Assembly (NCBI RefSeq): GCF_023221595.1
Contig: NZ_CP096563.1
Location: forward strand, 4,459,001 to 4,523,000
DNA from: Rhodococcus qingshengii JCM 15477
Lineage (GTDB): Bacteria; Actinomycetota; Actinomycetes; Mycobacteriales; Mycobacteriaceae
Direction of reading: 5' to 3'
Length of the DNA stretch: 64,000 nt
Below, in pieces: positions 37,284 through 47,231 of the stretch (the stretch's first letter is position 1; each line of letters opens with the position of its first letter). The notes below the pieces were generated by a model. That model did not search any database and was not told the origin of the DNA. It was given only the letters and a program-made list of their open reading frames with translations. A program made the translations under genes and the position numbers.

Positions 37284-37763
37284 TCAGGACGCGTCTGCGG
37301 CCCGTTCGAGCTCCGCGATGTCGATCTTCTTCATCTTCATCATCGCGTCCGTGGCGCGTTGCGCCTTGGCCCGATCCGGATCCTTCATCAGTTCGAGAAG
37401 GCGATTCGGGACTACCTGCCAGGACAATCCGAACTTGTCCTTGGCCCATCCGCACGGGCCCTCTTCCCCACCCTCGGTCAGCCTGGACTAGTAGTGATCG
37501 ACCTCAGCCTGATCGACGCACGGAATCTCGAAAGACACTGCTTCCGAGAACGTGAACATCGGCCCGCCGTTCAATCCGGTGAATCGCTGACCGCCGAGTT
37601 CGAAGCTGACGGTCATCACCGAGCCTGCCGGCATTCCGGAGGGCGATCCCTCGACGTACCTTTCGATTCCGAGTATCTGCCCGGAACCGAACACCGAGAT
37701 GTAGAAGTTGGCTGCTTCTTCTGCTTGGTTGTCGAACCACAAACAGGGAGTGATGGAAGGCAT
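37284..37763 (-). pseudogene. VOC/PhnB-like protein interrupted by an amber codon
   Basis: Reading from ATG 37763, the frame encodes a VOC-fold PhnB-like protein (MPSITPCLWFDNQAEEAANF ...) up to VDHY, where TAG at 37490-37488 stops it after 91 codons. The same frame then continues without further stops as SRLTEGGEEGPCGWAKDKFG and on to TGA at 37284-37286, a normal 159-residue family length. Family members have Trp at the stop position (DxYW), so a TGG to TAG change is the simplest explanation. The truncated product would lack the second half of the fold. A sequencing error cannot be excluded. Confidence 0.82.
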
Positions 37764-37848
37764 GTTCTGTCCTTGTCGGAGAGGTTACGAAACAGGTGTA
37801 CAGGGTTATAGACCCGACCCGAAACGAAAACTCATCGCCAGGAACTGC

Positions 37849-38835
37849 TCAAGCGGACAACGCAGATTCGAGCATCGGCCAGGAACGAACGAGTTCGTCG
37901 CGCCAGTACGGCCAACCGTGCGTCCCCACCGGCTGAGCGCTGCGGGTGACATCGACTCCGCGATCACGCAACACCTGAGTGATCTGGTCGGTGCACAGGT
38001 TCGATCCCAGTTCCATGACCCCGCCGACGACCAGTACCCGGCCCAGGGCAGGAGTATCGAGAGTTTCGTGCGGACCTGGTAGTCCCGATCCCGAGGCGAG
38101 ATACACCTTGGTGCCGCGCAGCTTGTCGGCATTGGCGAAAATGTCGTGCTCTTGCCAAGCCTCACTGCCGGCCGGACCCCACATCTGCTCCGAACGGGCA
38201 TTTCCGTTGATCACCACAAGATCGGTCAACGCCTTGCCGAATCCTCCGACGGTTGTGTAGCAGCCGCTGTAGCCCGCGACCACGTCGTACAACCCGGCCG
38301 AGCGTTGGGCCAGGATCAGCGCGGCTTCTGCACCCATCGAGATCCCGCCGATTGCGTTGTGCCCGTTGGTGGCGAACCTCGTGTCGATCAGTGGGGGAAG
38401 CTCTTTCGTCAGGAACGTCTCCCACTTCAGACGACCGAATTTCGGGTGGTCTTCCTGCCAATCGGTGTACATGGTGCCGGTTCCACCGATGGGGAGTACG
38501 ACGTTCACATTCTTGTCGGCAAAGAACGGGACGATATCGCCGTTAGCCGGGGCCAACCAGTTGTTCTCTTCGATCTGCCCGGAATTGCCGTCCAGGAGAT
38601 ACAGCGTCCCGCGCGGTTCCGAGCGGTCGGCAGGAAGCAGCACTTTCACCGCCATGGTGCGCCCCATGGCGGGACTCGCGACGTCGAGAAGAACCAAGCG
38701 CGAAGACAGTTCGGTGGCACTCGTTATCTTCGGGGTCTCGTCGGCGAGCGCGGTCGAAGGCGGCGCCAGTACTGAAATCAAGGCGAGCGCGCCTACGAGA
38801 ACGACGCTTCGAAGACTTGCTCGTTGGGGCCTCAC
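37849..38835 (-). CDS. Mycoloyltransferase, antigen 85 family (second copy)
   Basis: A 328-residue secreted alpha/beta-hydrolase of the antigen 85/Cmt family, which transfers mycolic acids onto trehalose, arabinogalactan or protein. Signal peptide LRSVVLVGALALISVLAPPSTALA; nucleophile GISMGAE; C-terminal catalytic His in GTHGWPYWRDEL. GTG at 38835 overlaps the stop of the upstream paralogue (GTGA), giving an exact signal-peptide length; ATG at 38898 would overlap it by 67 bp. One pair of cysteines (GYSGCYT, SNLCTD) may form a disulfide. Confidence 0.87.
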   Translation of the reverse strand: MRPQRASLRSVVLVGALALISVLAPPSTALADETPKITSATELSSRLVLLDVASPAMGRTMAVKVLLPADRSEPRGTLYLLDGNSGQIEENNWLAPANGDIVPFFADKNVNVVLPIGGTGTMYTDWQEDHPKFGRLKWETFLTKELPPLIDTRFATNGHNAIGGISMGAEAALILAQRSAGLYDVVAGYSGCYTTVGGFGKALTDLVVINGNARSEQMWGPAGSEAWQEHDIFANADKLRGTKVYLASGSGLPGPHETLDTPALGRVLVVGGVMELGSNLCTDQITQVLRDRGVDVTRSAQPVGTHGWPYWRDELVRSWPMLESALSA

Positions 38836-39836
38836 ACGCCGAGCGACGCGGCGATCATCGGCCACGAGTCGTGTAAGTCGTCTTCCCAGTATCCCCATGA
38901 ATGCGTTCCTGCCGGCTTGAAGTTGTAGCGAATGTTGTTCATACCCAATGCGTTCGTCCTGTCCGCAAGCTGGGTGGTGCAGTAGTGAGTTGCCGCCTCG
39001 ATTCCGCCACCGAGAACAAGCTGCAACGCCAAATCTGTGACGTCGTTGTCGATCCGCGGATCGGCAAGTCTGTCGTACGGACCCGGAATTCCGGTTGCGG
39101 TTGTGATGTACATCGGGATTCGAGGTAGCTTGTCCGCGTTGACAACCGGATCGTGAGCCGGCCAACCCGGACCATCGTACGGACCCCACATGTTTTCCGC
39201 GTCACCCCCACCGACGGCGACCACGAGTTTCACGAAGTCCTGCCCGATGCCCGGACTCGTCATCGCGCACCCGCTGAAGGACCCGACACTCTTGTACAGC
39301 GCGGGCGCCGCCATAGCCAGATCCAGTACCGACGTGCCTGCCATCGACAGGCCTGCCAGTGCGTTCTCGCCGGTCGTCCCGAACGTCGAATCAATGACTG
39401 GCGGTATTTCTTCCGTCAGGAACGTGGTCCACATGTTGACCCCGTTGTTGTTGCCGGATTTCGCGAGGCCGGGGTCCGGCCGCTCCCAATCGGTGTAATA
39501 GCTGAATGCTCCACTGAGAGGGGTGACCACGTTGACGTGCTTGTCCGCGAAGAACTTCGGTGCGTCGGTCCGCACCGACCACGTCGCGTCGTCTTTTCCT
39601 CCGTCTACTCCGTTGAGTAGGTAGAGCGTCGGAGCAGGCGTCGAAGTATCAGCCGGCCGCAAGACCTGCAACGGAATGTCGCGCCCCATCGACGGTGAGT
39701 GCACCGAGATGTCGACCAGCCTGCTGTCCGCCGACTGAGCGTGACCTGGTGCGGTGAGGAGCTGGAACCCACACACTGCCGTGGCCAACGCCACGAAGAC
39801 ACGGAAAACCGTTCGTAACGCACGAGTCTCGATCAT
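38832..39836 (-). CDS. Mycoloyltransferase, antigen 85 family (first copy)
   Basis: A 334-residue paralogue of the downstream gene. Signal peptide ALRTVFRVFVALATAVCGFQ ... GHAQS; nucleophile GLSMAGTS; His in GTHSWGYWEDDLHDSWP; cysteines in SFSGCAM and THYCTTQ. ATG at 39836 has GGAAGAGA 9 bp upstream; GTG at 39845 is an alternative. Both copies are in one operon, and two short peptide genes with their own terminator lie immediately upstream on the same strand. Substrate choice between sugar and protein acceptors cannot be read from sequence. Confidence 0.88.
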   Translation of the reverse strand: MIETRALRTVFRVFVALATAVCGFQLLTAPGHAQSADSRLVDISVHSPSMGRDIPLQVLRPADTSTPAPTLYLLNGVDGGKDDATWSVRTDAPKFFADKHVNVVTPLSGAFSYYTDWERPDPGLAKSGNNNGVNMWTTFLTEEIPPVIDSTFGTTGENALAGLSMAGTSVLDLAMAAPALYKSVGSFSGCAMTSPGIGQDFVKLVVAVGGGDAENMWGPYDGPGWPAHDPVVNADKLPRIPMYITTATGIPGPYDRLADPRIDNDVTDLALQLVLGGGIEAATHYCTTQLADRTNALGMNNIRYNFKPAGTHSWGYWEDDLHDSWPMIAASLGV

Positions 39837-39931
39837 CCGGGTCACTCTCTTCCGCAGCGGAACCTTTCGAACGGTACCGCCTGAAACAGGCAAACCCGAC
39901 GTGATCGGAAATACTCGATCCGGTCGACACG

Positions 39932-39964
39932 GAAAGGCTCACGCACCGAGTGCGTGAGCCTTTC
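39932..39964 (-). terminator. Intrinsic terminator after the short-peptide operon
   Basis: GAAAGGCTCACGCAC and GTGCGTGAGCCTTTC form a perfect 15-bp stem around a CGA loop. It lies 14 bp past the stop of the 33-residue peptide gene and 96 bp before the mycoloyltransferase start. Confidence 0.92.
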
Positions 39965-39978
39965 TCGTCAGACGACGC

Positions 39979-40080
39979 TTACTTGGGCGTAACCGTGCCG
40001 CCGCTGAGCGTGGTCAGTGCGTCGACGAGACGCTGACCGAGGTTGTTGACGCTTCCGATGGCTTCACCGAGAGATCCCAT
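39979..40080 (-). CDS. Short Gly/Ser-rich peptide (33 residues)
   Basis: ATG at 40080 with an ideal AGGAGG 5-6 bp upstream; TAA at 39979-39981. The product begins MGSLGEAIGSVNNLGQRLVD and ends TLSGGTVTPK. It is predicted to form one amphipathic helix and has no signal peptide. It follows the 41-residue peptide gene by 71 bp and is followed by a strong terminator. The two-peptide operon next to mycoloyltransferase genes recalls porH-porA of Corynebacterium glutamicum. Homology cannot be proven by eye. Confidence 0.68.
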   Translation of the reverse strand: MGSLGEAIGSVNNLGQRLVDALTTLSGGTVTPK

Positions 40081-40151
40081 GAGTTTCCTCCTGCAGTTTG
40101 TCGAAATTGAAGTAACTACACCCGGAGCGGGCGTGGCAATGTCGCGCTGAA

Positions 40152-40277
40152 TTAGGGGGTGGGGTCCTTGGAGATGGTCTCTACCGATCCCATGAAGGTC
40201 TTGAGCAGACCGTCAGCGCTGAACAGTGATCCCAGGCCCTGAACAACAGCGCCGAGAATTCCTTCCATTGAACCCAT
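40152..40277 (-). CDS. Short hydrophobic peptide (41 residues)
   Basis: ATG at 40277 with AAGGAG upstream; TAA at 40152-40154. The product begins MGSMEGILGAVVQGLGSLFS and ends FMGSVETISKDPTP. Both peptides of this operon begin MGS. The GSVETIS segment resembles GSVEGLS and GSIEGSS of the peptides at 30574 and 28870. Hydrophobic or amphipathic, without signal sequence or Cys. Probably cotranscribed with the 33-residue peptide. Confidence 0.68.
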   Translation of the reverse strand: MGSMEGILGAVVQGLGSLFSADGLLKTFMGSVETISKDPTP

Positions 40278-40329
40278 GTGAATCTCCTTGAGAGGTCAGA
40301 GGTCAGCTGCCAAAAGCACCCGACAGTGC

Positions 40330-40347
40330 TGTGACAGCTGCGTCACA
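40330..40347. promoter_or_regulatory. Inverted repeat upstream of the two-peptide operon
   Basis: TGTGAC-AGCTGC-GTCACA, perfect 6-bp arms, 53 bp upstream of the 41-residue peptide start. It is like a CRP/GlxR site but the spacing is 2 bp longer than that consensus (N8 between TGTGA and TCACA). Confidence 0.45.
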
Positions 40348-40548
40348 TCTGTAATGTATCCGTGACGTGGGTAACAGTAATCATACGAACGACCAGTTGG
40401 CAAAGGATTCCGACAATGGGGTCATTATTTCGACTAATAAGGTCTGCTACTGAAAAAATTCCGGCCAATCGGTCGAATTTGACCAATTCTGTCGCCGCAT
40501 TGATCAACCGCCCCAAATCCTGCGGTTACCCACCAGTAAACTGAAATC

Positions 40549-41670
40549 ATGTCTAGCGCAACCTCACTCACGCAGGTAGCTAATTTCCGGTGGCACCGCC
40601 ATCAACTCGACCGAGCGGTTGTCGGTGACGCCGATCACAGCGATTGCAGCATTCTCGATCTCGGGATTCAGAACACCGGACCTGACGGAGCCGCCTGGGC
40701 CCTGCGGATCCGCGGCGTCCGCGTCGACGCCACTGAGCTCGCTCTTGCCTGGACGTTGCGCGGAGCCCCCCACTATTACCGTCGGGGCGACCTGCCTGCC
40801 GTCGCCGCCGCCACGTCGCCGTTCAGCGAAGCCGATGCAGCCAAACGCATTTACGACGCGAATCGGCCCCTGAAGGCCGCCGGCATCCCGACGCTGACTG
40901 CCCTGCAAACAGTTGCTGCTGCGATGCGGGACATCGTCTCGAAACCAACCGTCAAGGGCGAGATGTCCGCGCAGTTGACCAACCGAGTGACCGAGCCCTA
41001 TCTGAGATTCTGCCGCCCGTGCAACGCCACTCATCTGTACGAGATGCCGTTCCGGCTCGCGGCACTCCAGGCAGGCCTCGAGCTACAGCCGGACACATCT
41101 CCCCCAGTGCTCGAACGCATTCCGGGTTGGCGCCGACGCCCATTCAGCGCCACGGGCGCAGACGCAGATTCCCGCTTCGACGTGATCCGGGGTTATCTGC
41201 GGTTCTACGGCCCCGCGACTCCTGCTCACGTCGCGTCGTTTCTCGATGCTCCGGTCAGGGACGTCAAAGCCCACTGGCCAATCGATGCCGAGGAGATCGA
41301 GGTGAACGGCGAGAAGCGGTGGATTCTCGAACAGGACCGCGAAGACTTGTTCGGCTCCCCCACCGATTCGAGTACGCGCTTGCTCGGGCCTTTCGATCCG
41401 TATGTACAGCTCAAGGATCGGGAGACCCTGGTTCCCGATCCGACCGCCCAGAAGACGGTGTGGCCGCCCCTCGGGCGACCGGGCACGGTGGTGGTCGGTG
41501 GCACGATCACCGGATTGTGGCGACCACGAGCATCCGGAAAGAAGCTGAAGGTCGCGATCACCCCGTGGGGAACGTGGTCACGATCGGCCCGCGCAGCAAT
41601 GGCCCAGCAGGCCGAAATACTTGCCGAATTTCGCGGCGTCGAGCTCTCCGAACTGGTCGAAGTATCTTGA
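40549..41670 (+). CDS. Winged-helix DNA-binding protein, HTH_42 type
   Basis: A 373-residue protein of the winged-helix DNA-binding-domain family (HTH_42), which includes YcaQ/AlkX-type DNA glycosylases. Supporting segments are the N-terminal FRWHRHQLD, LAWTLRGAPHYYRRGDL and LLGPFDPYVQLKDRETLVPD near the end, with W-R-P-R following. The HYYR and D-P-Y motifs are typical. A DNA-repair role is plausible but the exact activity is not established by sequence. Confidence 0.75.
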   Translation: MSSATSLTQVANFRWHRHQLDRAVVGDADHSDCSILDLGIQNTGPDGAAWALRIRGVRVDATELALAWTLRGAPHYYRRGDLPAVAAATSPFSEADAAKRIYDANRPLKAAGIPTLTALQTVAAAMRDIVSKPTVKGEMSAQLTNRVTEPYLRFCRPCNATHLYEMPFRLAALQAGLELQPDTSPPVLERIPGWRRRPFSATGADADSRFDVIRGYLRFYGPATPAHVASFLDAPVRDVKAHWPIDAEEIEVNGEKRWILEQDREDLFGSPTDSSTRLLGPFDPYVQLKDRETLVPDPTAQKTVWPPLGRPGTVVVGGTITGLWRPRASGKKLKVAITPWGTWSRSARAAMAQQAEILAEFRGVELSELVEVS

Positions 41671-41784
41671 TCGAGCCAGTGGCATCCGGATAATTCCAGC
41701 TCACACCCGCCCCGATTCGGAGAAGGAAACCCCCAACGATAACCTGAATGCGACCTTCGCACGCACCCTTGTTCAGGAGAGATG

Positions 41785-43482
<1,698 letters not shown>

Positions 43483-43495
43483 ACACGTCAACAGC

Positions 43496-43535
43496 AAAGA
43501 GCCCCGGCGAGTTTCGATCGCCGGGGCTCTTTTGT
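43496..43535 (+). terminator. Intrinsic terminator
   Basis: AAAGAGCCCCGGCGA with TCGCCGGGGCTCTTT, perfect 15-bp stem and T-run, 13 bp after the fumarase stop. Confidence 0.93.
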
Positions 43536-43542
43536 GTCTTTG

Positions 43543-43893
43543 TCAGGTCCAGAGCGCGGCCACGAATACGGTCACGATCGACAAACCGCCGACGACGTGT
43601 ACCAGATTCGGATTGGGCTGGCCCTTCTTCTGCTTCGCCCGGGTGATCTCGGCAAGCGCCACGATGACCAGCGAAAGCACCAGCTTCACAGCGATCTTCG
43701 CGTGAATGTAGTTCTTGTCCAGGGCGCCTTCGCCCAACCCGACGATGATCAGGCCGGACACGAACTGCATCCTGGCACCCCACACCATGACCTCGGTGAT
43801 CGAAGGAGCCTTGAGGACGGTGAAGTAGCTACCGACCAGGGCAGCCATGCCGAGTAGGTGAATCACTACAAAGACGTTGTATAGAACAGACAT
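43543..43893 (-). CDS. Conserved four-helix membrane protein
   Basis: A 116-residue protein with four hydrophobic helices (VLYNVFVVIHLLGMAALVGS first) and a basic cytoplasmic loop (RAKQKKGQPNPN). I recall similar proteins in mycobacteria and rhodococci but no function. The fumarase terminator separates it from the convergent gene. Confidence 0.7.
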   Translation of the reverse strand: MSVLYNVFVVIHLLGMAALVGSYFTVLKAPSITEVMVWGARMQFVSGLIIVGLGEGALDKNYIHAKIAVKLVLSLVIVALAEITRAKQKKGQPNPNLVHVVGGLSIVTVFVAALWT

Positions 43894-43945
43894 ACAAGCA
43901 CTTTAACTTGTACCTTGTTCTGGCCGAACGGAACTGCGACTTCTC

Positions 43946-44509
43946 TCAGAGAATTCCGGCTTCGGATGCGGCGGAACGATACTTCGCTGCCAATGTGTCC
44001 ACCGTCTCGTGTGCGTTGAGGCCGCTGGGATTGGGCACGATCCAGAGTTTTGTCCCCTCGAAATCACGGTCCTGACGCCCAGCCTTCGCCTTCTTGTCAC
44101 CGAAAGCTGTTCGATAGGCGGTGATTCCGGCGAAGGCAACGACTACTGGATTGGTTGCGCGCACGATGTTTCGGACCCGAACTCCGCCAGTTGCGAGTTC
44201 CTCCGACGTCAATTCATCGGCGCGCGCAGTTGCCCGCACCGCCAAATTGGTGATGCCCACTCCCCGATCGATCAGATGCTGTGTGTCAGCGTCCGACATA
44301 CCCGCGGAAGGATCGATCGCATGCTCGATGATGCCTGCCCGCAGCAGTGCCGGATAGAACCGATTGCCCGGCCTGGCGAAATGCGCGCCTGTTGCGGCAG
44401 TCCACAGTCCCGGGTTGATACCGACGAACAACAGCCGGCAATCCGGCCCGATCAGATCCTCGATCTCGGCGTCTCGGAACGATTCCAGTTCGGCGCGCGT
44501 GAATCCCAT
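43946..44509 (-). CDS. Mismatch-specific uracil/thymine-DNA glycosylase, Mug-like
   Basis: A 187-residue base-excision-repair glycosylase. The family motif GINPGLWTAATGAHFARPGNRF carries the catalytic Asn, and VPNPSGLNAH is the second active-site loop. It would remove uracil or thymine from G mismatches and ethenocytosine. Single gene, 20 bp from the WS/DGAT stop on the same strand. Confidence 0.88.
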   Translation of the reverse strand: MGFTRAELESFRDAEIEDLIGPDCRLLFVGINPGLWTAATGAHFARPGNRFYPALLRAGIIEHAIDPSAGMSDADTQHLIDRGVGITNLAVRATARADELTSEELATGGVRVRNIVRATNPVVVAFAGITAYRTAFGDKKAKAGRQDRDFEGTKLWIVPNPSGLNAHETVDTLAAKYRSAASEAGIL

Positions 44510-44529
44510 GCAGCCAGTACATCAGGCCG

Positions 44530-45858
44530 TCACGACAGCGCCTCGCGCACCTCGTCGATCGCGTCGTGCATCATCTGCTCGTACACATCGATGTCCGGAA
44601 TCGAGGCCGGACTGCTGGTGATGCTGATCGTCACCGTGTCCCCGATCCCGTGTACGCCGTGGGTCAACGACATGACCGGCGACAAACTCGGGAAGCCCGC
44701 TGTGAACCGAACGACGCCGCCTCCGAGCACCAGATCCGCGTCACCGCGCGCGACACTCGACACCACGGTGTTTCCAGTGACCTCGTCGGGTACTGCCGTG
44801 AAATCGTATTGCTGCACGCCCCAACGGACCAGCGGGCCGGGAACAGCGTTCAGCGCGAGATCCGACGCTGCGCTGGATGGATGGGACGCACGTGCGCGAC
44901 GCTCGTCCATCGACTCCCTGATCAATTGGGCTCGCTCACGAAGATCATCGACTTCCGGGAACAGCCCGACACCTGCATTGCGGAAGTGATTGCGCGCCGT
45001 GGGTGTACCTGCCTTGGCGATGGTCACCTCAGCTCCCAATTCGGGCGGTACCGAGCCGTCTCGCTCGGTGAGGTAGTTCGCCATCGCTACCGAGATGGCT
45101 GTCATCGCTCCGACTGTGACGGATACGCCGTCGCCACGGAAATCTGCGCTGTCCCGCACGACCATGCGCACCAGTCGGTGCGGTCCGGGAGGGATGTTCG
45201 AGCGCACCTTCGGACGGCTCGCTGCCTGCGGCGCAACAACTCCCGATTCGGTGTCCGCCTGCAGCTGTAACTGCGCGCGGTGCCCCGCCCGGCCGTCGCG
45301 GAACAGCGAAACAAGTTGGCCCGGAAGGCGCAGGGCGGCGCGGCCCAGAATCTCGGCTGATCCGCTACGCCGCACGTCCGTCTTCTGCTTCGCGGGCGGT
45401 TGCGGCGAGAACAGCTGGCGAGCAATCGCCGACGCGCGTTTGCCGTCCGCCAGAGAATGAGCGACCTGCAGAACTGCGATCAGCGCCGGGCCACTGCAGC
45501 GCGGCACGCCGGTGACGCCGTGAAACAGGTGCAGCGTCCACGGGGACTCGCGCGGGTCGACGTGGTTCTCGAGTAGCTTCTCGATTCCGTGAATGCACGA
45601 GAGCCACGAGTTTTCGGGCAGCTCATGCACTCTCACCAAGGAGGCGTCGACCGGCATGGGCTCCCACACCGGATAGTCGAGGTGCCACGGTGATTCACGA
45701 ATCCGAACATTGAGATCCGGAATGAGCGACGCTCTTTCCACCACCGAGCGTCGTAGCTCGTCCATGTGCTGGCTCTGCCCGTCGAAACAGTAGAGCAGCA
45801 GCTGATCGTTCGGGATCTTCTCCGAAATCCAGAAGGTTTGGGCATCGGTGGGCGTCAT
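44530..45858 (-). CDS. WS/DGAT acyltransferase
   Basis: A 442-residue bifunctional wax-ester synthase/diacylglycerol acyltransferase that makes storage lipids, a hallmark of rhodococci and mycobacteria. The usual HHxxxDG appears as VAHSLADG: the second, catalytic His and the Asp-Gly are kept, but the first His is Ala. The DUF1298-type C-terminal half (TGNTVVSSVARGDADL) is present. ATG at 45858 gives MTPTDAQTFW, the normal start of this family; the frame to 46020 is too long. Confidence 0.85.
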   Translation of the reverse strand: MTPTDAQTFWISEKIPNDQLLLYCFDGQSQHMDELRRSVVERASLIPDLNVRIRESPWHLDYPVWEPMPVDASLVRVHELPENSWLSCIHGIEKLLENHVDPRESPWTLHLFHGVTGVPRCSGPALIAVLQVAHSLADGKRASAIARQLFSPQPPAKQKTDVRRSGSAEILGRAALRLPGQLVSLFRDGRAGHRAQLQLQADTESGVVAPQAASRPKVRSNIPPGPHRLVRMVVRDSADFRGDGVSVTVGAMTAISVAMANYLTERDGSVPPELGAEVTIAKAGTPTARNHFRNAGVGLFPEVDDLRERAQLIRESMDERRARASHPSSAASDLALNAVPGPLVRWGVQQYDFTAVPDEVTGNTVVSSVARGDADLVLGGGVVRFTAGFPSLSPVMSLTHGVHGIGDTVTISITSSPASIPDIDVYEQMMHDAIDEVREALS

Positions 45859-45890
45859 CCGTAACACCGGGAGACGGTACCACCGGCTTG

Positions 45891-46367
45891 TCAGCTCTTT
45901 TCTGCAGCAGCTTTCAGCTGGGACAGGCCCTTCTCGAAATCCTTTCCGACAAGCTTGTCCATGCTGAAGATGAAACCGAAGATCTTGAAGAACAGATTCT
46001 TCTCTCCGGTCATCTTCCACGTCACCTGAACTTCACCGGAATTCGGCGAGATGAGAAACGTGGTGACGTTCTGCGCCTTGAACGGCTTGAGGAAGGCCAG
46101 GTCCAAAACTACTCGTTCATTCGGGACGGATTCGGTGATCACCATCGAACCGGAGCCCGCCTTCTTGTTTCCCGCCCAGGCGTACGAAGCCCCGACGCCC
46201 GCGTCAGGACCCGCGTACGTACGCTGCATCGCCGGGTCGAGACCTTCCCACGGCGACCACTGAGTCCACTGATGGAAATCGTTGATCAACGCGAAGACGA
46301 CCGGTGCTTCTGCCTTGACGATCGTCGTACGTTCTACCAGGAATTCGTCGGAATTCTGCGAAGCCAT
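45891..46367 (-). CDS. SRPBCC-family lipid-binding-like protein
   Basis: A 158-residue START/Bet v1-like protein of the polyketide cyclase/dehydrase kind. Typical are VERTTIVKAEAPVVFALINDFHQWTQW near the N-terminus and TWKMTGEKN later. Ligand unknown. Directly upstream of the WS/DGAT gene and on the same strand, which may indicate a shared hydrophobic metabolite. Confidence 0.8.
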   Translation of the reverse strand: MASQNSDEFLVERTTIVKAEAPVVFALINDFHQWTQWSPWEGLDPAMQRTYAGPDAGVGASYAWAGNKKAGSGSMVITESVPNERVVLDLAFLKPFKAQNVTTFLISPNSGEVQVTWKMTGEKNLFFKIFGFIFSMDKLVGKDFEKGLSQLKAAAEKS

Positions 46368-46442
46368 CGTCGATCTCCAATTCTCGGGCGTGACAAGTGT
46401 TCGGAATTATCCACGGTCGACGAGATCGGAGCGAGTCGACAC

Positions 46443-46808
46443 TCAGTCCCGCAGGCACAGGCAGAAAAAGTGACCGACCGGGTCGCGGTACACGCGGAAA
46501 GTCTGATGTTCCGGAATGTCGGTCACCCGCTGCGCACCCAGGCTGATCACCCAAGCCTCGGCGGGTTCAAGAGAATCCACGAACAGATCCAGATGGATCC
46601 CGACACCGGAGGTCGGCCAGTCCACCGGAACGAAATCCGGAGCGAGCTGAAATGCGAGCCGCCCCCCGCCGGGCCCTTCGATCACGTGCCAATCATCCTC
46701 GTCGCGAACACTTTTCCACTCGAGGACCTGGACGTAGAAGTTGGCCAATGCAGCCGGATCCGGGCAGTCCAGGACTGCGTAGTCCATACCGATGTTCGGG
46801 CGCGTCAC
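46443..46808 (-). CDS. VOC-family (glyoxalase-like) protein
   Basis: A 121-residue two-module vicinal-oxygen-chelate protein: MDYAVLDCPDPAALANFYVQ at the start, then GIHLDLFVDSLEPAEAWV and FRVYRDPVGHFFCL. Metal ligands would be the Asp/His/Glu positions of these modules. ATG at 46808 overlaps the stop of the holin-like gene (ATGA). Confidence 0.82.
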   Translation of the reverse strand: MTRPNIGMDYAVLDCPDPAALANFYVQVLEWKSVRDEDDWHVIEGPGGGRLAFQLAPDFVPVDWPTSGVGIHLDLFVDSLEPAEAWVISLGAQRVTDIPEHQTFRVYRDPVGHFFCLCLRD

Positions 46809-47191
46809 TGTGCCTTCTTCTCCTGAACTTTCTTACGCACGAACAACAACGGAAGAACCAGCGTCGCAACGGCGGTTACCAGCCACACGACGACGGTTCC
46901 CAGAATCCACGTCGAGACACCGGAGATCGACAGATTGGAGAAGAGCGACGCCACCAACAGCGCGACAAATGTCGACACCAATCCGATTCCGCCGAGAAAT
47001 GCCGGTGCATGGCGCTTTGCCACCGTGGCGATGAACGGCGCCAGGACCGACTGCGCAATCGCAAAGATCACGACCGCAACGATGAATCCGGATGTGGGCG
47101 CCGAGAAGCCCGAAAGAATCAACGACGCAACTAGAAGCCCGACAGCGGCAGAACCCAGGAAGATCGCGGCGCGAATCAGGAAGCTGATCAT
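46805..47191 (-). CDS. Phage-holin-superfamily-like membrane protein
   Basis: A 128-residue protein with four transmembrane helices and a basic tail (FVRKKVQEKKAQ). This layout is that of the mycobacterial 4-TMS phage holin family. No phage genes are near; these proteins are chromosomal in actinobacteria. Coupled to the downstream VOC gene by a 4-bp overlap. Confidence 0.68.
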   Translation of the reverse strand: MISFLIRAAIFLGSAAVGLLVASLILSGFSAPTSGFIVAVVIFAIAQSVLAPFIATVAKRHAPAFLGGIGLVSTFVALLVASLFSNLSISGVSTWILGTVVVWLVTAVATLVLPLLFVRKKVQEKKAQ

Positions 47192-47231
47192 TTGTTGATC
47201 CTATATGTCGGATATCGAGGAGAACAGATAT

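Noticed and set aside
40330..40347. Calling the inverted repeat a GlxR/CRP site outright
   Set aside because: The spacing is two bases longer than the TGTGA-N6-TCACA consensus, so it is kept only as an unassigned repeat.
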